DNA of 64,000 nt from Nitrospira japonica (GCA_020723105.1 DYJL01000005.1:95293-159292), one strand, 5' to 3'. Shown: positions 9,529 to 19,119, numbered from the stretch's first letter. Numbers and translations are program-made. Notes: generated from the letters alone by a model not told the origin.

Positions 9529-10728
9529 CTATTTGCGATTTTTATTATTTGTTTTTATCAGCCATTGCATGGGATCAACAGGTTTCCCTTTATATCTGAT
9601 CTCGAAATAAAGTGAGGGGACATTTAATAATCCTGACTCACCAATCTTTCCAACGGCGTTTCCTTTTTTAATTATATCACCGGACTTGTGAAAAATCTCT
9701 GACAGATGTCCGTATAAACTATGATAGCCGCTGCCATGGTTGATTATCAACAGCAGTCCATAGCCTTTAAACCAGTCGGCGTATACTACATTACCGTTGG
9801 CAACAGCTTTTGGCTGTTCTCTGTCATGCGCTCTGATTTCTATGCCATTTTTAAAAACTGGAATATTAAATTGCGGATCATTATACTTTCCGAAGGGAAT
9901 AAGCACTTCTCCGTTGACAGGCCATGACAGGCGTCCTTTTAAAGCTCCGAAGCCCGTGCCTGCCACCCGTTCTGAGGGTTTTTCCTTTTCAAAGGCCTCA
10001 ATCATTTCACGCAGTTTTTCTGATGATTCCTCAAGTTCTTTGATCATTTTTTCATATGAACTGCGTCTGTTTCTGACCGACGCCAGCAGTTTGTCTTTTT
10101 TTGTAAGTTCCAGGGCCATCTCTTTCTCTTTTTTCTGTACGTTTTCTTTACTGATCTGAAGATTTTTTCTCAGTAGTTCCAGTTCATTTTTCTTGCTGTT
10201 GGTTTCTGTTATACCACTGTTGAAGGTGTCTATTATCTGCCGGTCCTGATAGGCGAGAAGGCTTATAAGTTTACTTCTGTTAAGCAGCTCATGATAGTCT
10301 TTTGCTGTGATTAAAATGAGCGCTTTCCCCCCGTACTGAAGCTTATATAAAATTTTCAGATGTTCTTTGAGGGTTTGCTTTTTTTGTTCCAGTTTATTGG
10401 TAAGCGTTATTATCACATCTTCCATGTCCTGAATATCTGATTGTGTCCGGGAAATACGATTTTCATAGCTTTTTAGTTCTTCCTGTTTCTGTTTGATGGT
10501 CCTGTTTATCTTATCCACTTCTGACAGTATGGATTTCTCCTGTTCCAGGGCTTCTTTTACAAGTTGTTTTTTTTCTTTAAGTTTTTTTTCAATATCTGAA
10601 AGTTCTTTTTTGGCATTGGAAGCGTAAACAGGGGAGAAGGGAGAGGGGACAAGGGACAAGAAAAATAAGATGATTAATATATTGATTTGTTGCTTCCTGT
10701 ATTTCTGACCTCTTAACCCATAACCCAT
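9529..10728 (-). CDS. EnvC-like murein hydrolase activator (M23 domain)
   Basis: A 399-residue exported protein: signal peptide ending near VYAS (about residue 37), long coiled coil (about 40-255) and a C-terminal LytM/M23 domain (about 275-390). The M23 core lacks the full zinc ligand set typical of active enzymes, as in EnvC activators. It lies directly downstream of ftsEX (3 nt gap), the expected partners. The first codons (ATGGGTT twice) and the end of the signal peptide are encoded by heptad arrays. No clear Shine-Dalgarno precedes ATG 10728, so the exact start is uncertain. Confidence 0.85.
   Translation of the reverse strand: MGYGLRGQKYRKQQINILIILFFLSLVPSPFSPVYASNAKKELSDIEKKLKEKKQLVKEALEQEKSILSEVDKINRTIKQKQEELKSYENRISRTQSDIQDMEDVIITLTNKLEQKKQTLKEHLKILYKLQYGGKALILITAKDYHELLNRSKLISLLAYQDRQIIDTFNSGITETNSKKNELELLRKNLQISKENVQKKEKEMALELTKKDKLLASVRNRRSSYEKMIKELEESSEKLREMIEAFEKEKPSERVAGTGFGALKGRLSWPVNGEVLIPFGKYNDPQFNIPVFKNGIEIRAHDREQPKAVANGNVVYADWFKGYGLLLIINHGSGYHSLYGHLSEIFHKSGDIIKKGNAVGKIGESGLLNVPSLYFEIRYKGKPVDPMQWLIKTNNKNRK
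10631..10660. repeat. heptad array inside the EnvC signal peptide
   Basis: Four units of pattern RGGGANA (GGGGAGA, AGGGAGA, GGGGACA, AGGGACA) with exact 7-nt spacing on the plus strand. On the minus strand they encode the hydrophobic/Pro-Ser stretch SLVPSPFSP just before the signal-peptide cleavage region. Confidence 0.8.
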
Positions 10729-10731
10729 AAT

Positions 10732-11616
10732 TCAGTATCTTATCTTTCCTACAGCGATGATGCTTCCTATGAAACTCATGAATGTGCCTGCGAGGATAGC
10801 TGGAAAATATGTTTTTATCGGCAGAGGAGTCATGATTATGTTGATTGAAGGCAGGAATTCGGAGATCTTATTCATTATGAGAGAGTATATTCCAAAGAGT
10901 CCCAGAGAACTTACGATACTGGCCAGAAGTCCGATAAGAAGGCCTTCAAGCAAAAAAGGCAGTCTTATAAAAGTCCTTGTGGCGCCAAGAAGTTTAAGGG
11001 TTTCTATCTCATCTTTTCTTCTGTAGAAAAAGATTTTGATGGTACTGTAGGTAATAAATGCGATTGCAATAAAAATTGCGCTGCCAAGAAAAATAGCGCT
11101 GACCTTCATTGTGTTGGCCAGGGTGCTGAGTGACGAAAGCCATTTTTCACCATACTGTACATCCTCAACTCCTGTTAAATGTCTTATCTCTGCGGCCTTC
11201 CGCTCTACAAGTACAGGATTCAGCAGTTCCCTTTTCAGGGTTAGTTCGAATGACGCAGGCAGAGGGTTATTCTCAAACACTTCAAGGGCCAGGCTTTGTT
11301 TGCCCATAATCTTCCGGAGGTCCTGCAAAGCCTGATCTTTAGAAATATATTTCACTGAGGCAAGATCGGAGTCGTGCTGGAAGAAATCCCTCAGGATATC
11401 TTCTGTCTCCCGGTTTAAGCCTTCATTAAGGTAAACAATCAATCCGAAATCTTTAGACCAGCGTTTAAGGACTGAATCCAGATTTTGTGAAATCGTTAGA
11501 AAGGCGCTGATTATTAACAACCCTATGCTGATTGACAGGACTGCAAGGAGATTTATCCATTTTTCATGCCACAGGCTTTTCAGAGCAGTAGCCGCGGCGT
11601 ATATAAGTATTCTCAT
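10732..11616 (-). CDS. ftsX: cell division ABC transporter permease FtsX
   Basis: A 294-residue membrane protein with an N-terminal membrane segment (residues about 20-45), an extracellular loop (about 50-160, with YISKDQAL) and three further C-terminal membrane segments, the FtsX topology. Its ATG overlaps the ftsE stop (ATGA), so translation is coupled. With FtsE it controls periplasmic amidase activators such as EnvC, encoded next. Confidence 0.92.
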   Translation of the reverse strand: MRILIYAAATALKSLWHEKWINLLAVLSISIGLLIISAFLTISQNLDSVLKRWSKDFGLIVYLNEGLNRETEDILRDFFQHDSDLASVKYISKDQALQDLRKIMGKQSLALEVFENNPLPASFELTLKRELLNPVLVERKAAEIRHLTGVEDVQYGEKWLSSLSTLANTMKVSAIFLGSAIFIAIAFITYSTIKIFFYRRKDEIETLKLLGATRTFIRLPFLLEGLLIGLLASIVSSLGLFGIYSLIMNKISEFLPSINIIMTPLPIKTYFPAILAGTFMSFIGSIIAVGKIRY

Positions 11617-12275
11617 CCCACAACCTCCCTTTCAATCTGGGCCTCTTTAAGGTAGATTACTCTCCGGCCGGTGCCGTGAAAAAGGGCATCATTATGCGTT
11701 GCGATAAGCACTGTTGTACCCCTTGCATTTATCTCCTTAAAGAGGTTCATGATTGTTTCCGAGGTTTCTGTATCCAGATTCCCGGTAGGTTCGTCAGCAA
11801 GCAGGACTGCGGGTTTTGATACCATGGCCCGGGCTATGACGACTCTCTGCTGTTCCCCGCCTGAGAGGTGGTAAGGGTAAGTGCTTTCTTTATGTTTTAA
11901 TTTTACCTCTTTTAAAACTTCGCTCACATGCTCTTTAATCTCGTGAGGATGCATATCGTGTATCCTGAGGGCCAGAGCGACATTTTCAGAAACTGTTTTG
12001 TTTGCTAACAATCTGAAATCCTGGAAAACTATGCCGACGTTGCGCCGCAGAAAAGGGATAGCGCTTTGTTTGATTTTTTTTAGATCCCAGCCCGCCACTA
12101 CAATCTCTCCTTCATCGGGGCGTTCGGCGCAGTAGATAAGTTTCAGAAGGGTTGTTTTTCCTACACCGCTTGGTCCCGTTACAAAGGCGAGCTCGCCTTT
12201 GTTAATAGTAAGAGAGATATCTTTCAGAACAATGTCGGTGTCATAAAATTTTGAGACGCTGGTAAAATGAATCAT
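11613..12275 (-). CDS. ftsE: cell division ATP-binding protein FtsE
   Basis: A 220-residue ABC ATPase with Walker [10 protein letters not shown] (about residues 35-43), signature LSGGEQQR and Walker [13 protein letters not shown]. Start [12 protein letters not shown] is the usual FtsE start. First gene of a 4-gene cluster ftsE-ftsX-envC-ctpA on the minus strand. No clear Shine-Dalgarno is visible. Confidence 0.95.
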   Translation of the reverse strand: MIHFTSVSKFYDTDIVLKDISLTINKGELAFVTGPSGVGKTTLLKLIYCAERPDEGEIVVAGWDLKKIKQSAIPFLRRNVGIVFQDFRLLANKTVSENVALALRIHDMHPHEIKEHVSEVLKEVKLKHKESTYPYHLSGGEQQRVVIARAMVSKPAVLLADEPTGNLDTETSETIMNLFKEINARGTTVLIATHNDALFHGTGRRVIYLKEAQIEREVVG

Positions 12276-12282
12276 GGGTTCA

Positions 12283-13260
12283 TTATTTTAGTGCTTCCTT
12301 AATTGTCTTCATCATATCTTCCGCACTCAGCCCGTGGAATTTAAGTAGTTCCTCTGAATCGCCTGAACAGCCAAAGGTATCATTAATTCCAATGCGTTTT
12401 ACGGGGACCGGGTGGTTTTCAGAGAGAAATTCACTTACGGCGCTGCCAAGTCCCCCGATTATGGAATGTTCTTCTGCTGTTATTATAAGTTTTGAACTTC
12501 TGGCAGCCCTTAAAAGAGTTTCTTCATCGAGAGGTTTTATTGTAGACATATTGATTACTCCGGCATCAATACCGTCTTTTGCAAGTATTGCGGCTGCCTT
12601 TTTCGCAGTGGCAACCATTATTCCTGCAGCGATTATGTTGACGTCTTTTCCGATGTTAAATGTAAAGGCCCTGCCGATTTCAAAATTGTAATCGTCCGGC
12701 AGGACATAAGGGACCCTGGCCCGTCCGAGACGTACGTAGACAGGACCCCTGTAATCTGCAACAGTGTTAATTACCGAGGCGGTTTCTGCGGCATCAGCCG
12801 GCACTATCACCGTCATATTGGGAAGAGCCCTCATTAAAGCAATATCTTCAAGAGCCTGATGTGAGGCCCCATCTTCGCCAACAGTAATTCCTCCATGGGT
12901 TGCAATGAGTTTGACGTTTGTATTGGAGTAGCACACAGTCAGTCTTATCTGATCCCAGGCCCTGCCGGTCTCAAATACAGCAAAGGTTGAGGCAAACGGC
13001 ACCTTTCCTGTCAATGCAAGTCCTGCTGCAGTGCCTATCATATCCTGCTCTGCAATCCCCATATTGAAAAATCTTTCTGGAAAAGCCTTGGCGAATTTAT
13101 TTGTCTTGGTTGAACAGGAGAGGTCGGCGTCGAGCACTACAATATCTGAACGTTTTTGCCCGAGTTCCATCAATGTGTCGCCATATGCATCCCTCGTGGC
13201 TTTTGGTTTTTTCTCTGAGTTTTGAGTTTTAAGTTCTGAGTTTTGAGTTTTTTCACCCAT
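12283..13260 (-). CDS. transketolase, C-terminal subunit
   Basis: A 325-residue protein holding the pyrimidine-binding and C-terminal domains (GIAEQDMIGTAAGLALTGKVPFAS, THGGITVGEDGASHQALED). With the preceding gene it makes a two-subunit transketolase, as in archaea and many anaerobes, for the non-oxidative pentose phosphate pathway. Start ATG 13260 is supported by AAAGGAG; therefore the first about 20 residues, including the repeated KTQNSE, really are translated although they come from a heptad array. Overlaps the upstream gene by 8 nt. Confidence 0.93.
   Translation of the reverse strand: MGEKTQNSELKTQNSEKKPKATRDAYGDTLMELGQKRSDIVVLDADLSCSTKTNKFAKAFPERFFNMGIAEQDMIGTAAGLALTGKVPFASTFAVFETGRAWDQIRLTVCYSNTNVKLIATHGGITVGEDGASHQALEDIALMRALPNMTVIVPADAAETASVINTVADYRGPVYVRLGRARVPYVLPDDYNFEIGRAFTFNIGKDVNIIAAGIMVATAKKAAAILAKDGIDAGVINMSTIKPLDEETLLRAARSSKLIITAEEHSIIGGLGSAVSEFLSENHPVPVKRIGINDTFGCSGDSEELLKFHGLSAEDMMKTIKEALK
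13217..13251. repeat. heptad array at the start of the transketolase C-subunit
   Basis: Five units GAGTTTT, GAGTTTT, AAGTTCT, GAGTTTT, GAGTTTT in perfect 7-nt register. Read on the minus strand they encode KTQNSELKTQNSE, an N-terminal extension before the conserved domain (KATRDAYGDTLMEL). Confidence 0.9.
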
Positions 13261-14095
13261 TATGAATCTCCTTTACTGCTTTTTCGTATTCTTCCTGTGA
13301 AGGCGCAACCCCGTGATATTCAACCTTGCCTTCAAAAAAGGATACACCTCTTCCTTTGGTGGTCTTTGCTATGATTACTGTGGGTTTGCCTTTAGTGTTT
13401 TCAGCTTTATCAAGAGCATTGAGAATTTGCTCCATATTGTGGCCATCAACATCAATTACATGCCATCCAAATGCAGCCCATTTATCATGCAATGGCGCAA
13501 TCCCCATGACTTTCTGGACGGGACCGTCTATCTGCAGGCCGTTATTGTCTACAACAGCGCAGAGATTATCAATTTTATAATGCGCTGCAGTCATTGCAGC
13601 CTCCCAGATTTGTCCTTCCTGAGTCTCGCCGTCACCCATTATGCAGTAGACACGCGCAGGATTGTTATCGAGCTTCAATCCTAAGGCCATGCCGTTGGCA
13701 ACTGAAAGCCCCTGTCCGAGAGAGCCTGTTGAAACTTCAATTCCGGGAAGACTTGTACAGCATGGATGCCCCTGAAGCGGAGATTCTATCTTTCTGAGAT
13801 GATCAAGCACCTCAAGCGGGAAATATCCGGCTTCAGCCATTATTGCATAGAGCAGGGGCGCTGCATGGCCTTTTGAAAGGATAAACCGGTCTCGCTTTTT
13901 GTAGAAGGGGTCTTTGGGATCAAAATTCATTTTTGAAAAATATATTGCTACTGCTACATCTGCTGCAGAGAGCGAACCGCCGGTGTGTCCGGAGTTTGCT
14001 TTTGTCAGCATATGCAGAATATGAAGGCGTACTTTCTTTGCAACCTTCTGAAGCTCGTGGATATCGGTGATTTTTCCTTTTGTAACTGCACCCAT
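13253..14095 (-). CDS. transketolase, N-terminal subunit
   Basis: A 280-residue TPP-binding half of a split transketolase: SGHTGGSLSAADVAVAIYF, KGHAAPLLYA and the TPP motif GDGETQEGQIWEA, closing with GRGVSFFEGKVEYHG. AAGGAG precedes ATG 14095. Overlaps the C-terminal subunit gene, so the two are coupled in a fixed ratio. Confidence 0.93.
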   Translation of the reverse strand: MGAVTKGKITDIHELQKVAKKVRLHILHMLTKANSGHTGGSLSAADVAVAIYFSKMNFDPKDPFYKKRDRFILSKGHAAPLLYAIMAEAGYFPLEVLDHLRKIESPLQGHPCCTSLPGIEVSTGSLGQGLSVANGMALGLKLDNNPARVYCIMGDGETQEGQIWEAAMTAAHYKIDNLCAVVDNNGLQIDGPVQKVMGIAPLHDKWAAFGWHVIDVDGHNMEQILNALDKAENTKGKPTVIIAKTTKGRGVSFFEGKVEYHGVAPSQEEYEKAVKEIHNG

Positions 14096-14189
14096 AGTTA
14101 TCTCCTTGTTTGCAATGCTAATTTATGCAGGGATATTTTGTTGAACATTATATCATTTTTTTATGTTATTAATCTGTAAATAATAACCC

Positions 14190-14329
14190 CCGAAAAATAG
14201 AGATAGAATGAGAAACACTATATTCTACCTGTCATTGCGAGAACCCGAAGGGTTCGTGGCAATCTCATTGAAAAAGACGAGATTGCTTCGCTTTGCTCGC
14301 AATGACAATCCTCTATCTCTATTTTTCGG
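14190..14329. repeat. nested composite palindrome upstream of phoB
   Basis: An 18-bp perfect inverted repeat (CCGAAAAATAGAGATAGA at 14190-14207 against 14312-14329) encloses an interspersed repeat of the TGTCATTGCGAG family (14230-14306), whose own ends are TGTCATTGCGAG and CTCGCAATGACA. The remainder of the 290-nt gap 14096-14385 shows no gene. Confidence 0.85.
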
Positions 14330-14385
14330 TAACCCTGTAACCAGAGACAGAAAAAGGGTATAATTGACCATCAGGAGCTTTAAAC

Positions 14386-15108
14386 TTGAAATCCGTGGGT
14401 AATGACTTATTTATCATGAAAGGCAGAATTTTAATTGTTGAAGACGAAAAAGATATCTATGAACTGATTGCGTATAATCTTAAAAAGGAAGGCTTCGAGG
14501 TATTTATTTCTGCTGACGGTGAATCTGCCTTACAACTTATCAGAAAAGAAAAATTTAATATGGTAATCCTCGACCTTATGCTTCCGGTCTTATCGGGGTT
14601 GGAAATTTGCAGGATTATCAGAAGCAACCCTGATACAGCAGCACTGCCTGTAATAATGCTTACGGCCAAGGGCGAAGAAATTGACAGAGTCCTCGGTCTT
14701 GAAATGGGAGCTGACGATTACATCACAAAACCATTCAGCCCGAGAGAGTTGATAGCGCGTATCAAGGCTGTTCTCAGGAGGACTGGAGAACAACCTGTTT
14801 CAGAAAGAATCATAGATTCGGGGGACCTTATTATAAACAAAGAAACCTACATAGTTACCCGTAGAGGGCAGCCGCTTAAATTAAGCGCCACAGAATTCAA
14901 ACTGCTTCTCTTTCTTGCTGAGAGAAAGGGAAAAATATTGGACCGCGACCGGATTCTTGATGCGGTGTGGCGCAATGAGGTATTTGTGGAGCCGAGAACC
15001 GTTGACGTGCATATAAGAAGGCTTCGGATGCAGATTGAGGAAGACCCTGACAATCCCAGATACATCAAAACAATGCGGGGCGTAGGGTATTATTTTGACG
15101 GGAAATAA
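14386..15108 (+). CDS. phoB: phosphate regulon response regulator PhoB
   Basis: A 240-residue OmpR/PhoB-type regulator: receiver domain with EDEKD, phosphoacceptor in VILDLMLP and KPFSPRE, then a winged-helix domain (LSATEFKLLLFL, RTVDVHIRRLR). The TTG at 14386 has AGGAG 8 nt upstream; ATG 14416 would give MKGRILIVEDEKD but has only a weak GTGGGT. Assigned to the Pho system because phoR overlaps it and pstSCAB-phoU follow. Confidence 0.9.
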   Translation: MKSVGNDLFIMKGRILIVEDEKDIYELIAYNLKKEGFEVFISADGESALQLIRKEKFNMVILDLMLPVLSGLEICRIIRSNPDTAALPVIMLTAKGEEIDRVLGLEMGADDYITKPFSPRELIARIKAVLRRTGEQPVSERIIDSGDLIINKETYIVTRRGQPLKLSATEFKLLLFLAERKGKILDRDRILDAVWRNEVFVEPRTVDVHIRRLRMQIEEDPDNPRYIKTMRGVGYYFDGK

Positions 15109-16919
15109 TGAAGCGAGTCCTTTTCAGAAAAGTCCTTTTCTCATCCCTGACTATTGCATGTATCCTGCTTATAGCGCTTGAGTTATATCTTTCACGCGTT
15201 GTAAGAAACAACTATATATCACAGATTGAGGAAAGCCTTTTAATCCAGAGCCGGTTAATTAAAGAGCATATCCCTTCGGACCTTACATCCAATCTTGACG
15301 CTTTGTGCAGACAATATAAGGAAAAGACCGGGGCAAGGGTTACAGTTATTGACGGTTCCGGCAGGGTAGCTGGTGATTCCGATGAGTCATCAGAGAAGAT
15401 GGAAAATCATTCTGACAGGCCTGAGATTAAAGAGGCGTCTGTAACTGATACAGGACGTTCCATCCGTCTCAGCAACACAGTGCATAAAGAATTTTTCTAT
15501 TTTGCAGTCGCCCTCGGGGGCAGTCCCGACAGGGGATTCCTGAGACTCTCTGTGCCGCTTCATGATCTGGAAACAGCTATATCCAATATAAGGATTCGCA
15601 TAGCAGTTTCATCTTTTATCGCCTTGCTTGCGGCAATTATACTCGGTCTTTTTCATGCAGGGAAAATTACGCGTGCAATAGAAGAGATAACGCGTTTCTC
15701 AACAGCAATCAAATCAGGAAATTTTAAGACACGGCTGTTTGTCAAAGAGAAAGGCGAAATCGGAGAGCTTGCAAAAAACATCAGCGCCATGGCGCAGGAG
15801 CTGAAAGTGAGACTGGAGCATAGTCAGAAAGAACAGCATAAAATGGAGGAAATCCTGAAAAATATGTCTGACGGCCTGATGCTGACGGACATTGAAGGGA
15901 GGATATTCCTCTGTAACCCTGCAGTGAAGAAATTATTTGGCATTGAATCGGATATTGAAGGCAGGACCTTGATGGAGACCCTGAGAAATGCCGAACTCAT
16001 GGATGTCATAACAGAAGCGCTTGGAAAAAGAGAGACTGTTGCCGGAGAGATAACGATAACGTATCCAAAGGAAACTTATCTGCTTGTTACGGCTGTGCCG
16101 TTTAGTTATCCCCCTGAAAGCGGAAATATCTCCGGTATCGTGCTTTCGCTGCATAACGTGACACGGCTCAGGAAACTTGAGGATGTGAGAAAGGATTTTG
16201 TTGCGAATGTATCACATGAAGTGAAAACACCTATTACTGCGATTAAGGGCTTTGCGGAAACACTCCTTGATGGCGCTATTGATGACAGGGAGAATGCCTT
16301 TAAGTTTCTTCAGACCATAAAGAGTCACAGTGAACGCCTGAATTTTCTTGTGGATGATCTGCTTATGCTTTCGAGGATTGAGCTCGGCGATATAAGAATA
16401 AAGAAAGTAAATGTGGATCTAAATGAAATAATAGATGCTATCTTTACAACACTAAAGGATAAAGCCGCTGCAAAAGGTCTTCAGCTCAGAAAAGATATCC
16501 CGTCCGGTATCCGTGAAATAAAGGCGGACCGAAACCGTCTGATACAGATACTTCTGAATCTCGTTGACAATGGAATAAAGTTTACGGAAAAAGGAGAGGT
16601 GGAAATAGTTGCAAGGTGCAAGATGCAGGATACAAAAAAAGGACCTGGGAATTGCAACTTGCCGCTTGCAACTGATTTCATCGTGATTACTGTTGCCGAT
16701 ACAGGTACTGGCATTCCTCATCATCATATTCCCCGTCTTGGAGAAAGATTTTACAGAGTTGACAGATCACGTTCAAGAGATCTCGGCGGCACAGGGCTCG
16801 GCCTCGCCATAGTAAAGCATCTCGTCAAGGCCCACGGTTGGGGGATGCAGATTGAGAGCACGCCTGGCAAGGGGACGGCTGTGATGATTGTCATTCCTCA
16901 AAATTTAACATTTCCTTAA
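15108..16919 (+). CDS. phoR: phosphate regulon sensor histidine kinase PhoR
   Basis: A 603-residue kinase: TM1 (about 10-30), extracellular sensor, TM2 (about 165-185), HAMP, PAS (about 250-355), HisKA with VSHEVKTPITAIKGF and HATPase (RIIQILLNLVDNGIKF-like N box, VADTGTGIP, GGTGLGLAI). The start overlaps the phoB stop (TAATG). Within the ATPase domain an unusual insert (KMQDTKKGPGNCNLPLAT) separates strands; it is in frame and may be repeat-derived. Confidence 0.9.
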   Translation: MKRVLFRKVLFSSLTIACILLIALELYLSRVVRNNYISQIEESLLIQSRLIKEHIPSDLTSNLDALCRQYKEKTGARVTVIDGSGRVAGDSDESSEKMENHSDRPEIKEASVTDTGRSIRLSNTVHKEFFYFAVALGGSPDRGFLRLSVPLHDLETAISNIRIRIAVSSFIALLAAIILGLFHAGKITRAIEEITRFSTAIKSGNFKTRLFVKEKGEIGELAKNISAMAQELKVRLEHSQKEQHKMEEILKNMSDGLMLTDIEGRIFLCNPAVKKLFGIESDIEGRTLMETLRNAELMDVITEALGKRETVAGEITITYPKETYLLVTAVPFSYPPESGNISGIVLSLHNVTRLRKLEDVRKDFVANVSHEVKTPITAIKGFAETLLDGAIDDRENAFKFLQTIKSHSERLNFLVDDLLMLSRIELGDIRIKKVNVDLNEIIDAIFTTLKDKAAAKGLQLRKDIPSGIREIKADRNRLIQILLNLVDNGIKFTEKGEVEIVARCKMQDTKKGPGNCNLPLATDFIVITVADTGTGIPHHHIPRLGERFYRVDRSRSRDLGGTGLGLAIVKHLVKAHGWGMQIESTPGKGTAVMIVIPQNLTFP

Positions 16920-17037
16920 TATTCCTGTAACAATACGTTGTTATACTTTTATGTGTTAACACAGTAACGAGCATTCAGTTGTAATGAATGCAGAAATGGA
17001 AGGCTGTGGAAGAATTTTTATACGACACCTTTAAAAA

Positions 17038-17065
17038 GGGATTAGGGGATAGGGAGTAGGGGGTA
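17038..17065. repeat. G-rich heptad array in the phoR-pstS gap
   Basis: Four units GGGATTA, GGGGATA, GGGAGTA, GGGGGTA in exact register. The 302-nt gap 16920-17221 otherwise holds the presumed pst promoter; no convincing Pho box could be fixed by eye. Confidence 0.85.
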
Positions 17066-17221
17066 GTCAAGAAGAAATAAGAAAAACAGCTCGAAGCAAA
17101 AATGTAATATATTGTTTGTCGTTTATAGAAATTCTGAAACAGGCTTTCATTTCTGCTGAAAGATCCTAAATAAATTTTAAGACATTTATAGATGATTAAT
17201 AACATTAAAGGAGGTTTGAAA

Positions 17222-18220
17222 ATGCTAAAGAAATTTCTCATAGGCGAAATGGTCCTCATGCTCTTATCAGCAGTAATAGCAATGTCTGTAACTGCTGAAG
17301 ACAAGATCATTAAGATTGACGGTTCAAGCACAGTCTACCCTGTTACAGAGGCAGTTGCCGAAGAATTTCAGGCAGCTAAAAGAGGCAGTGTCAGGGTAAC
17401 GGTAGGTATTTCAGGAACAGGAGGCGGATTTAAAAAGTTCTGCAGAGGAGAGATAGATATATCTGATGCATCAAGACCCATACTGAAAAAGGAAATGGAT
17501 TCATGCAAAGAGCAGGGGGTAGAGTACATAGAACTGCCTGTTGCATACGACGGGCTTGCAATAATGGTCCATATGAAAAATACATGGGTGAACTCAGTGA
17601 CGGTTGCAGATCTGAAAAAGATGTGGGAACCTGCTGCACAGGGGAAGATAAAGAAATGGAATCAGGTGAGACCTGCATGGCCCGATGCGGCGCTTAAACT
17701 TTTTGGCCCTGGCGCTGATTCCGGCACCTTTGATTACTTCACAGAAGCCATCAATGGAAAATCAAAAGCTTCAAGAGGAGATTTCACTGCAAGCGAAGAC
17801 GATAATATACTTGTTCAGGGAATAGCAGGCGATAAAAATGCCCTTGGATATTTCGGACTGGCATATTATGATGAAAATAAAGACAAGCTGAAGCTTGTGC
17901 CTGTTGACGGAGGTCAGGGGCCGGTCCTTCCGTCTGAAAAGACGGTGATGGACGGCACGTACCAGCCTCTGTCAAGACCCATATTTATCTATGTGAATAA
18001 AAATTCCATGTCCAAACCGGAATTGAAGGAGTTTGTGGCATTCTATTTAAAACAGGCCCCGAAGCTTGTGAAACAGGTCAAATACATTCCGCTGCCTTCA
18101 ACTGCGTATAAGCTTGCGGAAGAGAGATTTGCAAAGTCCAGAACAGGGACCATGTTTGGCGGCGAGGCCAAGGTAGGAGTAAAAATAGAGGATCTTCTCC
18201 AGATGGAAGACAGAAAGTAG
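17222..18220 (+). CDS. pstS: phosphate ABC transporter substrate-binding protein PstS
   Basis: A 332-residue exported protein. Signal peptide (MLKKFLIGEMVLMLLSAVIAMSVTA), then IDGSSTVYPVTEAVAEEF and GISGTGGGFKKFCRGEIDISDASR, the phosphate-binding loops. Start chosen at 17222 because AAAGGAGG stands 8 nt upstream; an upstream in-frame ATG at 17192 lacks this. First gene of pstSCAB-phoU. Confidence 0.93.
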   Translation: MLKKFLIGEMVLMLLSAVIAMSVTAEDKIIKIDGSSTVYPVTEAVAEEFQAAKRGSVRVTVGISGTGGGFKKFCRGEIDISDASRPILKKEMDSCKEQGVEYIELPVAYDGLAIMVHMKNTWVNSVTVADLKKMWEPAAQGKIKKWNQVRPAWPDAALKLFGPGADSGTFDYFTEAINGKSKASRGDFTASEDDNILVQGIAGDKNALGYFGLAYYDENKDKLKLVPVDGGQGPVLPSEKTVMDGTYQPLSRPIFIYVNKNSMSKPELKEFVAFYLKQAPKLVKQVKYIPLPSTAYKLAEERFAKSRTGTMFGGEAKVGVKIEDLLQMEDRK

Positions 18221-18239
18221 GAGAGTGAAGAGGCCGGCG

Positions 18240-19112
18240 ATGAGGATAAGGGAACGCATTATTGAGACGGGCCTGTTTTTCAGCGCCCTCTCTTCGGTAT
18301 TCATCACGCTCGGCATTGTTATTATTCTGACTTATGAATCCTTTGGATTTTTCAAAGAGGTTGCTATAGTGGAATTTTTCACCGGCACTACATGGATGCC
18401 GCTTTTTGCTGAGCCGAAATTCGGCATCCTTCCGCTTGTTTCAGGAACCCTGTTAACAACAGCAATTGCACTTGTGGTTGCTTTGCCGCTTGGACTGATC
18501 AGCGCGATATATTTAAGCGAATATGCGCCACACAGGTTAAGGGAGATGATAAAGCCGGTGCTCGAACTTCTGGCGGCCGTGCCGACTGTTGTCTATGGCT
18601 ATTTTGCCTTGTTTTTTCTGACACCTTTTTTACAGAATTTTTTGCCGGAGCTTTCAGGATTCAATGCAATCAGTCCCGGGATAATTATGGGAATAATGAT
18701 TGTGCCATATGTGAGCTCGGTAAGCGAAGATGCCATGAAAGCAGTGCCAATGTATATCAGGGAAGGTTCGTATGCAATGGGCGCGACAAAGTTTCAGACA
18801 GCATTCAAGGTCGTAATTCCTGCTGCATTCTCTGGCATTGCTGCAGCTTTCATCATGGGCATATCGAGGGCTATTGGTGAAACGATGGTTGTTGCTATTG
18901 CGGCAGGCATGATGCCGAATTTTACATTCAATCCTATGGAGCCGGTCCAGACACTGACTTCATATATAGTGCAGGTCAGCCTCGGAGACGTGCCGCATGG
19001 GACCATTGAATACAGGACGATATTTGCTGCAGGCATGACACTGTTTTTGATGACTCTGTTTTTCAATATAATAGGATTCTGGTTGAGAAAGAGGATAAGA
19101 GAAGCGTATTGA
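18240..19112 (+). CDS. pstC: phosphate ABC transporter permease PstC
   Basis: A membrane permease of about 290 residues with six or so membrane segments and the EAA-like loop SYAMGATKFQTAFKVVIPAAFSGI. Start ATG 18240 (MRIRERIIET) is preferred to GTG 18225, where the putative Shine-Dalgarno would touch the start codon; the choice is not certain. 19 nt after pstS. Confidence 0.9.
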   Translation: MRIRERIIETGLFFSALSSVFITLGIVIILTYESFGFFKEVAIVEFFTGTTWMPLFAEPKFGILPLVSGTLLTTAIALVVALPLGLISAIYLSEYAPHRLREMIKPVLELLAAVPTVVYGYFALFFLTPFLQNFLPELSGFNAISPGIIMGIMIVPYVSSVSEDAMKAVPMYIREGSYAMGATKFQTAFKVVIPAAFSGIAAAFIMGISRAIGETMVVAIAAGMMPNFTFNPMEPVQTLTSYIVQVSLGDVPHGTIEYRTIFAAGMTLFLMTLFFNIIGFWLRKRIREAY

Positions 19113-19119
19113 AGACAGG

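Noticed and set aside
16920..17221. Pho box upstream of pstS
   Set aside because: CTGTAAC-AATA-CGTTGTT near 16924 has the 7-4-7 spacing but the second half does not match CTGTCAT; too weak to call.
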